64,000 nucleotides of DNA from Yamagishiella unicocca. Lineage: Eukaryota; Chlorophyta; Chlorophyceae; Chlamydomonadales; Volvocaceae. The translations under genes were made by a program, and so were the position numbers. Every line of letters starts with the position of its first letter. Position 1 is the first letter of the stretch. Positions 1-9,453 of the stretch are shown one piece after another. Where the stretch lies: assembly GCA_003116995.1 (NCBI GenBank), contig BDSL01000006.1, forward strand, positions 310,001-374,000, written 5' to 3'. Under the pieces are notes generated by a model that was not told the origin of the DNA, did no database searches, and was given only the letters and a program-made list of their open reading frames with translations.

Positions 1-106
1 CTTGAGCCGCTCTGGCTCCCCTGTAACACTCGCATTCTTGTAATACTCGCATTCTTGTAATACTCGCATTCTTGTAATACTCGCATTCTTGTAATACTCG
101 CATTCT
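1..106 (+). mobile_element. 3' tail of a LINE copy, 17-bp tandem tail repeats
   Basis: The first 20 bases match the end of the 3' UTR of the LINE copies downstream (a 'ttgagccg..tctggctccc' context). They are followed by about five copies of a 17-bp unit, TTGTAATACTCGCATTC, ending at 106. The other copies in the window end in a single such unit, so this tail is expanded. Simple-repeat tails instead of poly(A) are known for several LINE groups. The body of this copy lies outside the window. Confidence 0.8.
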
Positions 107-339
107 CTCCACATACGATCTCGGCTTTTTTTAGCAGGGAGTGTCATGACGAGCATCCTCTGCGCAGCTTCCCGACGCTCGCTTGTATTTTTGCCTATTA
201 GGGGTCTCCGTTCTGCAATCGGCCATGTGGTTCTGCGTTCCGTGTGTTGAGTTCATCTGGCCAAGATACGAACAGTTTATTCGGCATCGCCGGTAGTTTC
301 ATACGGGCTCGTCTGTACAAAATCTCGCTACAACGGTCT
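107..339. other. Non-LINE spacer
   Basis: About 230 bp separate two LINE tails. The sequence is less GC-rich than its surroundings and matches neither LINE part seen here. No coding frame or structural RNA is recognised. It is probably host sequence or an unrelated insertion between two LINE integrations. Confidence 0.4.
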
Positions 340-860
340 GCCCCCGTTTTCTTCTGGGCCCGCCTCAGTGCGTTTGCCGAGCTGGGGCTGGCCCCCCGCG
401 GGTGGGGGGCCATCCCGTCCGATCACCCCTTCCTCGCCGCCTCGCCCGCGGGGGAGGTGGTCTTCCCGGGCCGCCCGGGTGCCGAGGAGTGACCCGACGG
501 CTGACTCGGGGGCGATTTTCTGGGCCTTAGGCCCCCGCTCTGCTGTCTTTTGTGGGTGCTTTTGGGTTCTGGGGCTTGGGGCCCCCGTTTTGCCGGGACG
601 CGTTCCTCGCGTCTCGCTGCTGGCTTGGTGCAGGTGGTTCGTGTTGTCTGGACGCGCTTGTTCTCCTCCCCGTGCTTTGAGTTGTGCGTGCTGCCTTCTC
701 CGTGTCCTCGTGTTTGGCTGCCTTCGGCTTTTGCCCCTTCCCGGCCGGTGAGGGCGGGCTCTTTTGCCCAGTGACCCGTGTCGTGGTCTGGCCCCTCGGG
801 CCCGCCTGGTTGCGCTTCCGCGCTTAAGCCGTTCTGGCTCCCTTGTAATACTCGCATTCT
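340..860 (+). mobile_element. Deleted/5'-truncated LINE derivative
   Basis: From 351 the sequence is nearly identical to the last part of the full-length element: the C-terminal end of ORF2 (residues FAELGLAPRGWGAIPSD are visible, with the stop at 490-492), then the 3' UTR and one 17-bp tail unit ending at 860. The preceding 11 bases (340-350) equal the first bases of the full-length element at 861-871. This is either an internal-deletion derivative with both ends or a truncation joined by microhomology. It cannot encode endonuclease or reverse transcriptase. Confidence 0.75.
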
Positions 861-872
861 GCCCCCGTTTTG

Positions 873-989
873 TTCTGCTTATCAGTTCTGCTTATCAGTT
901 CTGCTTATCAGTTCTGCCTATCAGTTCTGCCTACCAGTTCTGCCTACCAGTTCTGCCTCTCAGTTCTGATTATCAGTTCTGCATTCTCG
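873..989 (+). repeat. 13-bp tandem repeats in LINE 5' leader
   Basis: Nine imperfect copies of TTCTGCTTATCAG start ten bases inside the 5' end of the full-length LINE. Variants carry C for T at the seventh base and similar changes. Iterated 5' monomers in other LINEs carry promoter activity; that role is inferred here from position only. Confidence 0.85.
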
Positions 990-1049
990 GTTCCGCCTTC
1001 ATGGCCGGGCCCGCTGCCGCCCCGGCCCTCTAACTGGACCGCTCCCGGC

Positions 1050-2783
1050 ATGGCGCGCCGTGAGCGTGGCGCCGGTGCTAGCACTGGCGGCGCTCGCTCG
1101 GCCCCGTCCGCCATCCCCGTCGACTGTATCCCTGGCTTGGCCAGGGAGGTGGGGCAATCACAACTGGTGGTCGCCTCCTTCACTGCCATCGTACGCGGCT
1201 CTCGGGCCAACACGGTGGCCGGCCGCACCGACCCCTTCCTGCGCTCCCTCCTGAAGGGCCTTCAGCCGGTGTTCACCTTCGCCGCAGCCCACGGCCTCAC
1301 CGCCCCCGGTGGCGTGGGCGGCTGCCCCCTCATCAACGTTCCGGGGGGACTATCCATCCGCTTCGACCTGGTCTTCGATCCGCCTCTGCTCGCGCAGCTC
1401 GCCCTCCTCCTGGACGCCCACAGCTGCCTCACCACGTCGGCTCTCCAACGGGACGCTGCCCCTCTCGTCTGGTCGGTCGCCACCGGTGACCGCTACCTCC
1501 GCCCCCGCCCCCTGACCCTGCTGACCTCGGGCTGGCCAGCGGCGCTCTCCGCAGCCAGTGTCCGCGCCCAGATGGCGGCCAGCCTCGGCGCTTCCGTCCT
1601 CTCCGCCACCCCGTACACCCTCTGCCGGATCCCCGAAGCCCTGGTGATCCGGGACCGCTGGCTGGTGACCCTGCCGCCCGATACCGTCCTGCCTGCAGCC
1701 CTGCCCCTTACCCTGGACGTCCGCGGTGCCGTCCCGTTCAAGGTGCGCCTGGGGACCATCGACATGGATGTCTACCAGGCCCAGCAGGCCGCCGCTCGGG
1801 ACTGCGCCCGCCGTGCCCAGACCGCCCCTGTCGCGGCCGGCCGTGCTCCCGCCTGGGGGGGCCCTCGTGCCCCGGTGGCCACCCCGGCTCGCCCAGGGGC
1901 CACGGGTAACCCCAGCACCTCCGGCGGCCCCACCGGCTCCGGCAGCCCCAACAGCTCCGGCGGCCCCAGCGGCTCCGGCGGCCTCAACGGCTCCGGCGGC
2001 CCCCCCGTCTCCGGCGGCCCCAACGGCTCTGGTGGCCCCAGCGGCTCCGGCGCCCGCACCGGCTCAGGCGGCCCCACCGGCTCCGGCGGCCCCACCGGCT
2101 CCGGCGGCCCCACCGGCTCCGGCGGCCCCACCGGCTCCGGCGGCCCCACCGGCTCCGGCGGTCCCCCCGGCTCCGGCGGCCCCGCCGGCTCCGGCGGCCC
2201 CACCGGCTCCGGCGGCCCCACTGGCTCCGGCGGCCCCACCGGCTCCGGCGGCCCCACTGGCTCCGGCGGCCTCACTGGCTCCGGCGGCCCCAACGGCTCT
2301 GGTGGCCCCAGCGGCTCCGGCGGCCCTGCCGCCCCTACCACCACCGGGCCGATGGTGGCCCCGTGCGCGGAGGGTGCACAGCTGCACCTGCAGCTGGCCG
2401 AGCCCCCGGCGCCGCTTGCACCCCCTGCCCTCCCCACCTCCCCCGGTGCTGGCGCGGCCTCTGTGGCGGGGACCCCGGCTCCCTGGGCTCCTGCGGGCCT
2501 CTCCCCCGCCCCTCCCGCCGCCCCCCCCCCTGCGGCGGCTGACACCCGTGGCCACCCCCTGGACCCGCCTGTCGATGTGGAGGCCTTGCCACGACGCCAG
2601 CGCCCTCGCCTCGCCTACCTGCCCGGCGCCCTCCTCGACGATGAGGTGGACATGGGCGCTGTCCTCGACGCCCCCAGCCTGGCGACCGCTCCGCCCCCGC
2701 CGCCCCCGCCCCCCGCGCCCCCCCCGCCCGCCTGGGTCGATGTCGTCCGCTACGACGGCGTCCTGGGAGGCTTCATGCACTAA
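1050..2783 (+). CDS. LINE ORF1 protein with GGPTGS repeats
   Basis: The ORF stays open upstream of 1050 through the 13-bp repeats but has no ATG there, so the start is placed at the ATG at 1050, giving about 577 residues. The first 280 or so residues are globular-looking and unrecognised. They are followed by roughly 23 copies of a hexapeptide Gly-Gly-Pro-Thr-Gly-Ser (1916-2330) and a proline/alanine-rich C-terminus. No CCHC knuckle or RRM was recognised. By analogy with other LINEs it should be the RNA-binding, particle-forming partner of ORF2, but that is inference. Its TAA overlaps the ORF2 ATG by one base (TAATG), which suggests reinitiation-coupled translation of ORF2. Confidence 0.8.
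   Translation: MARRERGAGASTGGARSAPSAIPVDCIPGLAREVGQSQLVVASFTAIVRGSRANTVAGRTDPFLRSLLKGLQPVFTFAAAHGLTAPGGVGGCPLINVPGGLSIRFDLVFDPPLLAQLALLLDAHSCLTTSALQRDAAPLVWSVATGDRYLRPRPLTLLTSGWPAALSAASVRAQMAASLGASVLSATPYTLCRIPEALVIRDRWLVTLPPDTVLPAALPLTLDVRGAVPFKVRLGTIDMDVYQAQQAAARDCARRAQTAPVAAGRAPAWGGPRAPVATPARPGATGNPSTSGGPTGSGSPNSSGGPSGSGGLNGSGGPPVSGGPNGSGGPSGSGARTGSGGPTGSGGPTGSGGPTGSGGPTGSGGPTGSGGPPGSGGPAGSGGPTGSGGPTGSGGPTGSGGPTGSGGLTGSGGPNGSGGPSGSGGPAAPTTTGPMVAPCAEGAQLHLQLAEPPAPLAPPALPTSPGAGAASVAGTPAPWAPAGLSPAPPAAPPPAAADTRGHPLDPPVDVEALPRRQRPRLAYLPGALLDDEVDMGAVLDAPSLATAPPPPPPPPAPPPPAWVDVVRYDGVLGGFMH
1916..2330 (+). repeat. 18-bp minisatellite encoding GGPTGS
   Basis: About 23 copies of an 18-bp unit inside LINE ORF1 encode Gly-Gly-Pro-(Thr/Asn/Ser)-Gly-Ser. 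The period is a multiple of three, so copy number can change without breaking the frame. All three forward frames remain open through it, which produces long spurious Pro/Ala-rich ORFs. Confidence 0.9.
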
Positions 2784-5700
2784 TGGTGCGCCAGCACCAC
2801 GGCGCCCGGCCCGGCTCTCGCCCCCTCCGGATCGGGTCGCACAACATCCGGGGTTTTCTCGGCTCGGCCCCCAGTGGCCACTCGCCACGGCTCGCGGCCC
2901 TCCTCCGCTGCTGGGCCCGACAGTCGCTGGACGTCATCTGCCTGCAGGAGACCCACGTCACAGCGGCGGCGGTCCCCCTTGCACGTGCTGGCCTCCACGA
3001 CGTCTCCCGGGCGCTGCACCTGGGTCAGTGGGTCTCCTGGTGGAATCCCGCACCGTCTGCATGCCGGGGGGGCGTCGCCATTCTCGTCCGCCTCTCCCTG
3101 GTGGCCTCTGGAGCCCTTTCCTTCCCCGGCCCCGCACCCGCCCTCACCGGGTCCCCCGACGGCCGCCTCCTCCACCTCCCAGTCCTGTGGGGCGGCCACG
3201 CCTTCACCCTCCTCACCGCCTACCTGCCCTCCAGCCTCGCGGCAGCCCAACGCGCCTTCATCCACCAGTCCCTCCGCCCCTTCGCCGCCCTCCCCGGCCA
3301 CCACATCTGGGCGGCCGACTTCAACTTCGTGGTCGACCCCGCCCTGGACTGCCTTGCGGCCGCAGGACGTCCGGCCGATGTCCTCACCTCCTCCGCTTTC
3401 ACTGCTGCCTGCCCCGGCCTGGTGGATGTTTTTCGCCGCGCCCACCCCTCTCGCCGCTCCTACACCTATTTCCATCCCTCCGGCGCCTCCCGCATCGACC
3501 GCCTCATGGCCTCCCCGCAGCTGGCGGCCTCCGTCCGTGCCGCCTTCGTCGCCCCTGGGCCCCCCTCGGACCACCGCCTGGTCGTCACCCACCTCCTCCC
3601 TGCCCTTGGCTCCCAGCCCCCCGGCCCCGGCCTACGTAAGACCCGGCTCCACTTCCTCGACCATGCCGACCTGCAGCAGCAGCTTGGCACCTGGCTGGCC
3701 GCCGCGGTGGCGGCGGCCCCCACCGCCCCCGCCCACCTCCTCGACTGGTGGCCGGGCTTCAAACGGGCCCTCCGGGTCTCTGCAGCCCGCCTCAACCTCA
3801 CCGCCCGCGCCAGGCGGACATGTGCGGTTGGGGTTGAAGCGGCCGCCGGGGCGGCTGCTGAGGCCGCCCTGGCCGCGGTTGAGGCGGGACAGCCGGCGGC
3901 CCTCCCCGCCGCAGTCGTGGCCCGCTCCGCCGAAGCGGCCGCCGCCCAACGTGCCACCGCTGGTGTCGCCCGCCGGACCCGCCACACGTGGCTTCGCACC
4001 GGTGAACGGCCCTCCCCCACCATCACCCGCCACCTCCGCCCGCCCGCGGCCTGTCGCACCATCCCCGCCCTCCAGCGCCCGGACGGCTCCGTCAGCGCCG
4101 ACCCACAGGAGCTCCCCTCCATCGTTGCGGCCTTCTGGCAGCGCATCTGCACGGCCCCTGCGGGCGACCCGCGGGCCCGCCAACGGGTCCTGCAGGCCCT
4201 CCGTGCGCTGGGACGCCGCTGCCCACCCGCCGCAGTGGACGCCCTGGGCGCCCCCGTCGTTACCCCGGCGGAGGTGCTGGCTGCGATCCACACCGCCACC
4301 CCCGGCCGGTCCCCGGGTGCAGACAGCCTCCCCACCGAGATCTACCAACACTACGCCCCGACCCTTGCCCCCGTCCTCGCCGCCGTCTTCACTGCCTTTG
4401 CCGCCACCGACCGTGCACCCGCCGGCTTCCTGGACGGGGTCATCACCTCCTTCTTCAAGGACCAGGACCCCACCCTCCCCGCCAACTACCGCCCCATCAC
4501 CCTCTTGGACACCGACTACCGGACCCTGGCCCGGGTCCTGGCCCGCCGCCTTCTCCCCGTCCTCGGGGATACGATCGACCCAGTGCAGACGGCCTTCCTG
4601 CAGCACCGGCGCATCTCGGACTCCGTCCTGCTCCTCCAACTCCTCCCCGCCCTCCTCCGCGCGGAGTCTCGCTCCTGTACGGTGGTGTTCCTGGACTTCC
4701 AGAAGGCCTATGACACGGTGGACCGCGCCTTCCTCCTGGAATGCCTGGATGCCTTGGGTGTGGGCCCTGGCTGCCTTGCCTGGGTGCGACGCCTGCTGCA
4801 GGGCACCCGCTCTGCCGCCCTCGTCAACGGCCACCTGTCAGGTTGGGTGCCCATCACTGCCGGCGTTCGACAGGGGTGCCCGGCTGCGCCCCTCCTCTAC
4901 CTCGCTCCCGGTCAGGCCCTCCTCTCCTGGCTGCAGCACGAAGCCATCGGCATCTCCCTCGCCGATCTCCGCCTCACCGCCTCCCAGTACGCGGATGACT
5001 GCACCCCCCTCCTCCGGGATGCTGCGGATGTCCCCCGCTTCCTGGCGGCCATGGACACCTTCCACGCCGCGTCGGGCCAGCAGCTCAACCTCCGCAAAGT
5101 GAAGCTCCTGCCCCTGCCCGGTGGCCCCCGAGCCATCCCTGCCGCCGCCCCGCCCCCCGCCTGCCCCACGGCCGCCAGTGCCCCTCCCCTCCCCCCCACC
5201 CCGGTGGCCACTGCCGCCCCCCTGGCCGCCCCCGACGCCGGCCTGGCGCCCCGCCTCGCTGTCGTCCCCTCCGCCTCCACCCTCGGCATCACCTTCACCG
5301 CGGGCGCCCCTGGACCGTACCCTGTGGACCTCGACCGGGTCTACAGCCGTCTGCAGCGTGCTGCCACCCTGCCCCTCTCTGCCTTCGGCCGCGCCTTCGC
5401 CGCCTCGGGCTATGCCCTCAGCCGTGTCCTCTACCACATGGAGTTCGTCGGCCTCCCCCCCCCTGGCCTGCGGGCGGCCCTTCAGGCTACCACCGCCGCC
5501 TTCGTCGACCGCCGCTGCACCCCCGCCGCGCATCAGGCCCGCACCAACCGTGTACCTGCCGGAGCCGGCCTGCTCTACCTCGCCCTGCCCCCCTCCGCTG
5601 GCGGCTTCGGCCTCCTCCCTCTCGAAGCCCACGTACGGGCTCGCCACGCCGTCCTGGCCGTGCGAGGCCTGGCCGGCGCGTGTGGCCTCCTGCCGTCTGC

Positions 5701-7114
5701 CCCCCAGTGGCCCCAGCTCCTCCTCGCCCTCCTGCGCCACGGCCACCCCGCGGCCCACCCCCTGTGCCTCCTGCCCCTCCACGGCGACGCCCGCACCACC
5801 GCCGCCCCGCTGGTGCTCGGCCGGCCCCTCCCACGGGGCTCCCCGGCCCTCGCCCAGCTGATTACGGCGCTCGCCCATCTCCCGCCCATCACCATCCTGG
5901 ACCCCACACTGGCCGCCCCGGGACCCTGGTGCTTCTCGGCGCCCCTCTGGGGCAACCCCCTCCTGGTCGATGCCACCGGCCGGGGCCTGGAGACCGACTT
6001 CCCCGACCTCGCCCAGCTGCGTGGGCTTGATACGGTGGGTGTCGCCGTCCAGTGCTACAGTGCCCTGGGCCGGGTCCGGACGGCCCTCGCTGTCGCCGCT
6101 GCCGGGGGGCCCCCCGCCCTACGCTGTACCGAGTACCTGCGGCTCGACGTCCTCCGCGACGTCCTCCGCCTCTCCCCCGCCCACCCCGTCCCGGCCTCCA
6201 TGCGGGATGGGGCCACGGGCCTGGCCCGCGTCGACGCCCTCGTTGGCCGCCTTCCCGCCACCTGGGCCATCGCGGCCCTCCTCGTTCTGGCGGCCCCGGG
6301 GGGTGCGGCTGCCGCCCCCCCCGCTGCGGACGCCTAGGGCCGCCTGGCCCGCTGTGTCGGCTGGCGGGTGGGCCCCGCGGCCATTCCCCTTGTCTCCCTC
6401 ACCGTCAAGTCGGCTACCATCCTGCAGCTCGGCCCAGCCTTCGCTGCTCTGGCGGCTAAGCATACGGCCTTCCTTCAGGAGGCCTGGGAGGCTCCCCTTC
6501 CCCCGGCAGCCCTGGCCTCCACCCTCCGGGAATTTCAGGCCACTCTGGTGCGCCTCTGGCGTCTTCGCTGGGACAACACGCACAAGGAGCCCCTCTGGCG
6601 GCTCGCCATGAACGGGTTCCATGGCTTCCCCATGCACGCGGCCCTCCTGGCGCGGGGGTCGCCCACGACCCCCTGCCCGTGCGGAGCGTCCATGGCCACG
6701 GGCCGCCGGCGCCACCACTTCTGGGAGTGTGTGGTGGCCTTGTCATTGCGTGACGAGCTTGTGAAGGCGATGGGGGGCGCGGTTGTCCTGCTCCCGCAGC
6801 ATTTGTGGCTGGGTCGGCCCCCGTTGGGGGTACACCCGCTTGTTTGGGATGTGGTGTGCTTGGCGGCCGTCGCGGCGTTGGGTTTGGGGCTCCGCCTCCT
6901 GTTTCGGGTGCAGGCTGGGGCCCCCGGGGGGCGCATGCCGGTGGTGCGGGTGTGCGCAGCGGTGACGGCCGACTTCTGGGCCCGCCTCCGTGCGTTTGCC
7001 GAGCTGGGGCTGGCCCCCCGCGGGTGGGGGGCCATCCCGTCCGATCACCCCTTCCTCGCCGCCTCGCCCGCGGGGGAGGTGGTCTTCCCGGGCCGCCCGG
7101 GTGCCGAGGAGTGA
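2783..7114 (+). pseudogene. LINE ORF2: APE endonuclease-reverse transcriptase, split by a TAG
   Basis: The first segment (2783-6337, 1184 residues) holds an exonuclease-endonuclease-phosphatase domain with all landmark residues: SHNIRGF, the glutamate in CLQETH, DFNF, RIDR and the terminal SDHR. The reverse transcriptase follows, with ANYRPITLLDTDYRT, DFQKAYDTVDRAFL, RQGCPAAP and the catalytic YADD box near 4990. An in-frame TAG at 6335-6337 ends this ORF. The same frame then continues without another stop to 7114 and carries the C-terminal CPCG...HHFWEC Cys/His motif (about 6670-6730) typical of LINE ORF2 ends. The TAG therefore looks like a single nonsense change. No frameshift is visible, so the copy is recent. 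It would be inactive unless the stop is read through. Confidence 0.9.
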
Positions 7115-7482
7115 CCCGACGGCTGACTCGGGTGCGATTTTCTGGGCCTTAGGCCCCCGCTCTGCTGTCTTTTGTGGGTGCTTTTGGGTTCTGGGGCTTG
7201 GGGCCCCCGTTTTGCCGGGACGCGTTCCTCGCGTCTCGCTGCTGGCTTGGTGCAGGTGGTTCGTGTTGTCTGGACGCGCTTGTTCTCCTCCCCGTGCTTT
7301 GAGTTGTGCGTGCTGCCTTCTCCGTGTCCTCGTGTTTGGCTGCCTTCGGCTTTTGCCCCTTCCCGGCCGGTGAGGGCGGGCTCTTTTGCCCAGTGACCTG
7401 TGTCGTGGTCTGGCCCATCGGGCCCGCCTGGTTGCGCTTCCGTGCTTGAGCCGTTCTGGCTCCCTTGTAATACTCGCATTCT
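7115..7482 (+). other. LINE 3' UTR with tail unit
   Basis: About 370 bp follow the ORF2 C-terminus and are present nearly unchanged in the copies at 493-860 and 7653-8036. It ends in one TTGTAATACTCGCATTCT unit. This conserved end is presumably what the element's reverse transcriptase recognises for target-primed synthesis (inference from LINE biology). Confidence 0.8.
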
Positions 7483-8036
7483 GCGGGTGGCGCAGCGGTG
7501 ACGGCCGACTTCTGGGCCCGCCTCAGTGCGTTTGCCGAGCTGGGGCTGGCCCCCCGCGGGTGGGGGGCCGTCCCGTCCGATCACCCCTTCCTCGCCGCCT
7601 CGCCCGCGGGGGAGGTGGTCTTCACGGGCCGCCCGGGTGCCGAGGAGTGGCCCGACGGTTGACTCGGGTGCGGTTTTCTGGGCGTGTTTGGGTTATGGGG
7701 CCTTAGGCCCCCGCTCTGCTATCTTTTGTGGGTGCTTTTGGGATCTGGGGCTTGGGGCCCCCGTTTTGCCGGGACGCGTTCCTTGCGTCTCGCTGCTGGC
7801 TTGGTGCAGGTGGTTCGTGTTTTCTGGACGCGCTTGTTCTCCTCCCCGTGCTTTGAGTTGTGCGTGCTGCCTTCTCCGTGTCCTCGTGTTTGGCTGCCTT
7901 CGGCTTTTGCCCCTTCCCGGCAGGTGAGGGCGGGCTCTTTTGCCCAGTGACCTGTGTCGTGGTTTGGCCCAACGGGCCCGCCTGGTTGCGCTTCCGCGCT
8001 TGAGCCGTTCTGGCTCCCTTGTAATACTCGCATTCT
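7483..8036 (+). mobile_element. 5'-truncated LINE copy
   Basis: This copy begins directly after the tail of the full-length element, inside the last 60 codons of ORF2, and runs through the 3' UTR to one tail unit at 8036. It carries small differences from the full-length copy, including a change at the ORF2 stop region and an insertion near 7680. It is a typical 5'-truncated LINE product, joined head-to-tail to the preceding copy. Confidence 0.85.
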
Positions 8037-8041
8037 GCTTA

Positions 8042-8191
8042 AAAATACCCGAAGTTGACGAACGTGGGTGCCGACGGCAACGAGCTCACGTGGGAGACAC
8101 TGTACAAAACGGGTATGAACGAAGTGACGCACAAGCACGCAATGACGCCAGACATGGCGTCCAAGAAGGAGCCGCTGCCGCTGTGCAGCAC
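8042..8191 (+). pseudogene. Orphan 3' exon fragment next to LINE array
   Basis: One frame gives a protein-like stretch that starts about KYPKLTNVGADGNELTWETL, continues through YKTGMNEVTH and stops at TGA 8189-8191. Its amino-acid composition looks like a real exon, and it is bounded upstream by an in-frame TAA only a few bases from the LINE tail. No good splice acceptor remains between the tail and the frame. It may be the last exon of a gene cut off by the LINE insertions. I do not recognise the family. It could also be a chance frame. Confidence 0.35.
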
Positions 8192-8312
8192 GAGCTTGTG
8201 AGACGAGGCGAAGTCCCGCTGCCGGATCAGCAAGTCCGCCATTGCCGTGTTTGCGCCCGGAGGCGCCGCCTGCGAGGACTACGGGGATGACCTCAGCAAG
8301 TGCCCCAGGGTT

Positions 8313-8360
8313 GTTGTAACGGTTACAGTGGGTTCCAGACCCAGGGTGTGGCCATGAACC
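8313..8360 (+). repeat. Dispersed GTTACAGTGGG motif, copy A
   Basis: A segment GTAACGGTTACAGTGGGTTC continuing CAGACCC has three close relatives in this window (28444-28500 plus; 32049-32090 and 33878-33925 minus). It lies about 120 bp after the stop of the orphan exon. Confidence 0.75.
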
Positions 8361-8430
8361 GGAGGCAGCGGCGGTAAGGCTGCTTACGCTAGTCCTTCAG
8401 CTGCTGCTATTGTTTGTTGTAATGATGTTG

Positions 8431-8476
8431 CACTTGGGATCTGTGGGGGGCAGCACTTGGGATCTGTGGGGGGCAG
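8431..8476 (+). repeat. 23-bp exact tandem duplication
   Basis: The unit CACTTGGGATCTGTGGGGGG plus CAG occurs twice without a gap. It lies in the gene-poor stretch downstream of the orphan exon. No function is apparent. Confidence 0.9.
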
Positions 8477-9351
8477 CAGGCGACGTCAGCGGAGGTGTCT
8501 TAAATTTACGAATACATGGGGCAGGGTCTTGAGTGGCACGATCTCCCTTGTTACTTCATACTTTTACAACCGGTGGTGGGGTTATAAGTAGTGGCTTTCT
8601 TCGGGATGGCGGGCGGGCGCAACAACCTGGTGGTCGCGGGCAGGAGGGTCATTACTGAATGCGGGCTAGATGTATCGTGACTGGGCTGGGTCGTGGAATC
8701 TTGAATTGACAGGAAAAGTTTACTCCGCTGCTAGTGAACTGTCAGGTTTGGGCTGGCCCTATCTAGCAGATTGACCAGAAACTGCTGTGCTGCTGTCCGT
8801 ACAAGCTGCGTTTCTGCCTCGGTCGCAACCAGGCCGACGTAGGGAAGTGGTATATTTTGTCGTTATTCTTGTCGGTAATGTCAAGCGAGCTGCCATAAGC
8901 CACTCGCCTACACTATTCGCGACCTACAGGGGCTTTGTCATCTCTTTTAATCGGGTTGCCTTTTCCGATTGCGCATGATTGTGTGGTGTTGCGTGGACAT
9001 TCGGACGATGGCGTACAATTTGCGTGATAGCGTCTCTTCGGTTTACATCGCAGCAGCAGCTGGCAAGCAAGATGGGAGCGGTCATTACCAATGATATGAT
9101 GTCGGTAGCCGTTTGCGTGAACGCCCATCTCCGTCCCCAGCTTCCAATGCGGGTCGGCAGCGGCCAGGTGGGGCGACAGGTCGGTGGCAGCTCTGGCTGC
9201 CGCAATGAGCGCCAAGTTGACCACTGTGGTACCATCCACAGCGATGTTATAGGAGGCGCGCGTTAATTGTGGTTAGTTTTGGAAGGTTCTGGTTGCGTAC
9301 AGGGCAGCTGGGGATCTGCAACGGTCGTCGAGTCTAGTAGCATGCGCGTGG

Positions 9352-9453
9352 ACGAAGGCTATGCACCAGCTACACCCCCCATGTCGAGCAACCGGTTCTT
9401 ACCTGTAACGACCCCCACACATAAGGGTTTTCCTTACACAAAACCCCCCACAT
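9352..9453 (+). repeat. Second dispersed family, copy 1
   Basis: The segment contains CGAAGGCTATGCACCAGCTA and, about 65 bp later, ATAAGGGTTTTCCTTACAC. Both halves have diverged relatives in RECQ1 intron 9 (18606-18705), where their order is reversed. Single halves occur at 19589-19630 and 26225-26260. Confidence 0.55.

Larger units (their letters stand above)
861..7482 (+). mobile_element. Near full-length APE-type LINE (non-LTR retrotransposon)
   Basis: This element of about 6.6 kb has a 5' leader with 13-bp tandem repeats, ORF1, and ORF2 carrying an apurinic-type endonuclease followed by a reverse transcriptase and a C-terminal Cys/His motif. A 3' UTR of about 370 bp ends in TTGTAATACTCGCATTCT. 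No LTR is seen. The layout fits the L1/Zepp-like group reported from green algae, but clade assignment needs a tree. It directly abuts another LINE end on each side, so it sits in a self-nested array. The catalytic motifs are intact, but ORF2 is interrupted by a stop at 6335-6337. Confidence 0.92.

Noticed and set aside
21..106. Regular 17-bp repeats resembling a CRISPR array
   Set aside because: Units are directly adjacent with no spacers, and the same unit ends every LINE copy; it is a LINE tail in a eukaryotic genome.
1726..3639. 637-codon plus-strand ORF overlapping LINE ORF1/ORF2
   Set aside because: It is the shifted reading of the GGPTGS minisatellite (Pro/Ala repeats) and then of ORF2 in the wrong frame; no domain.
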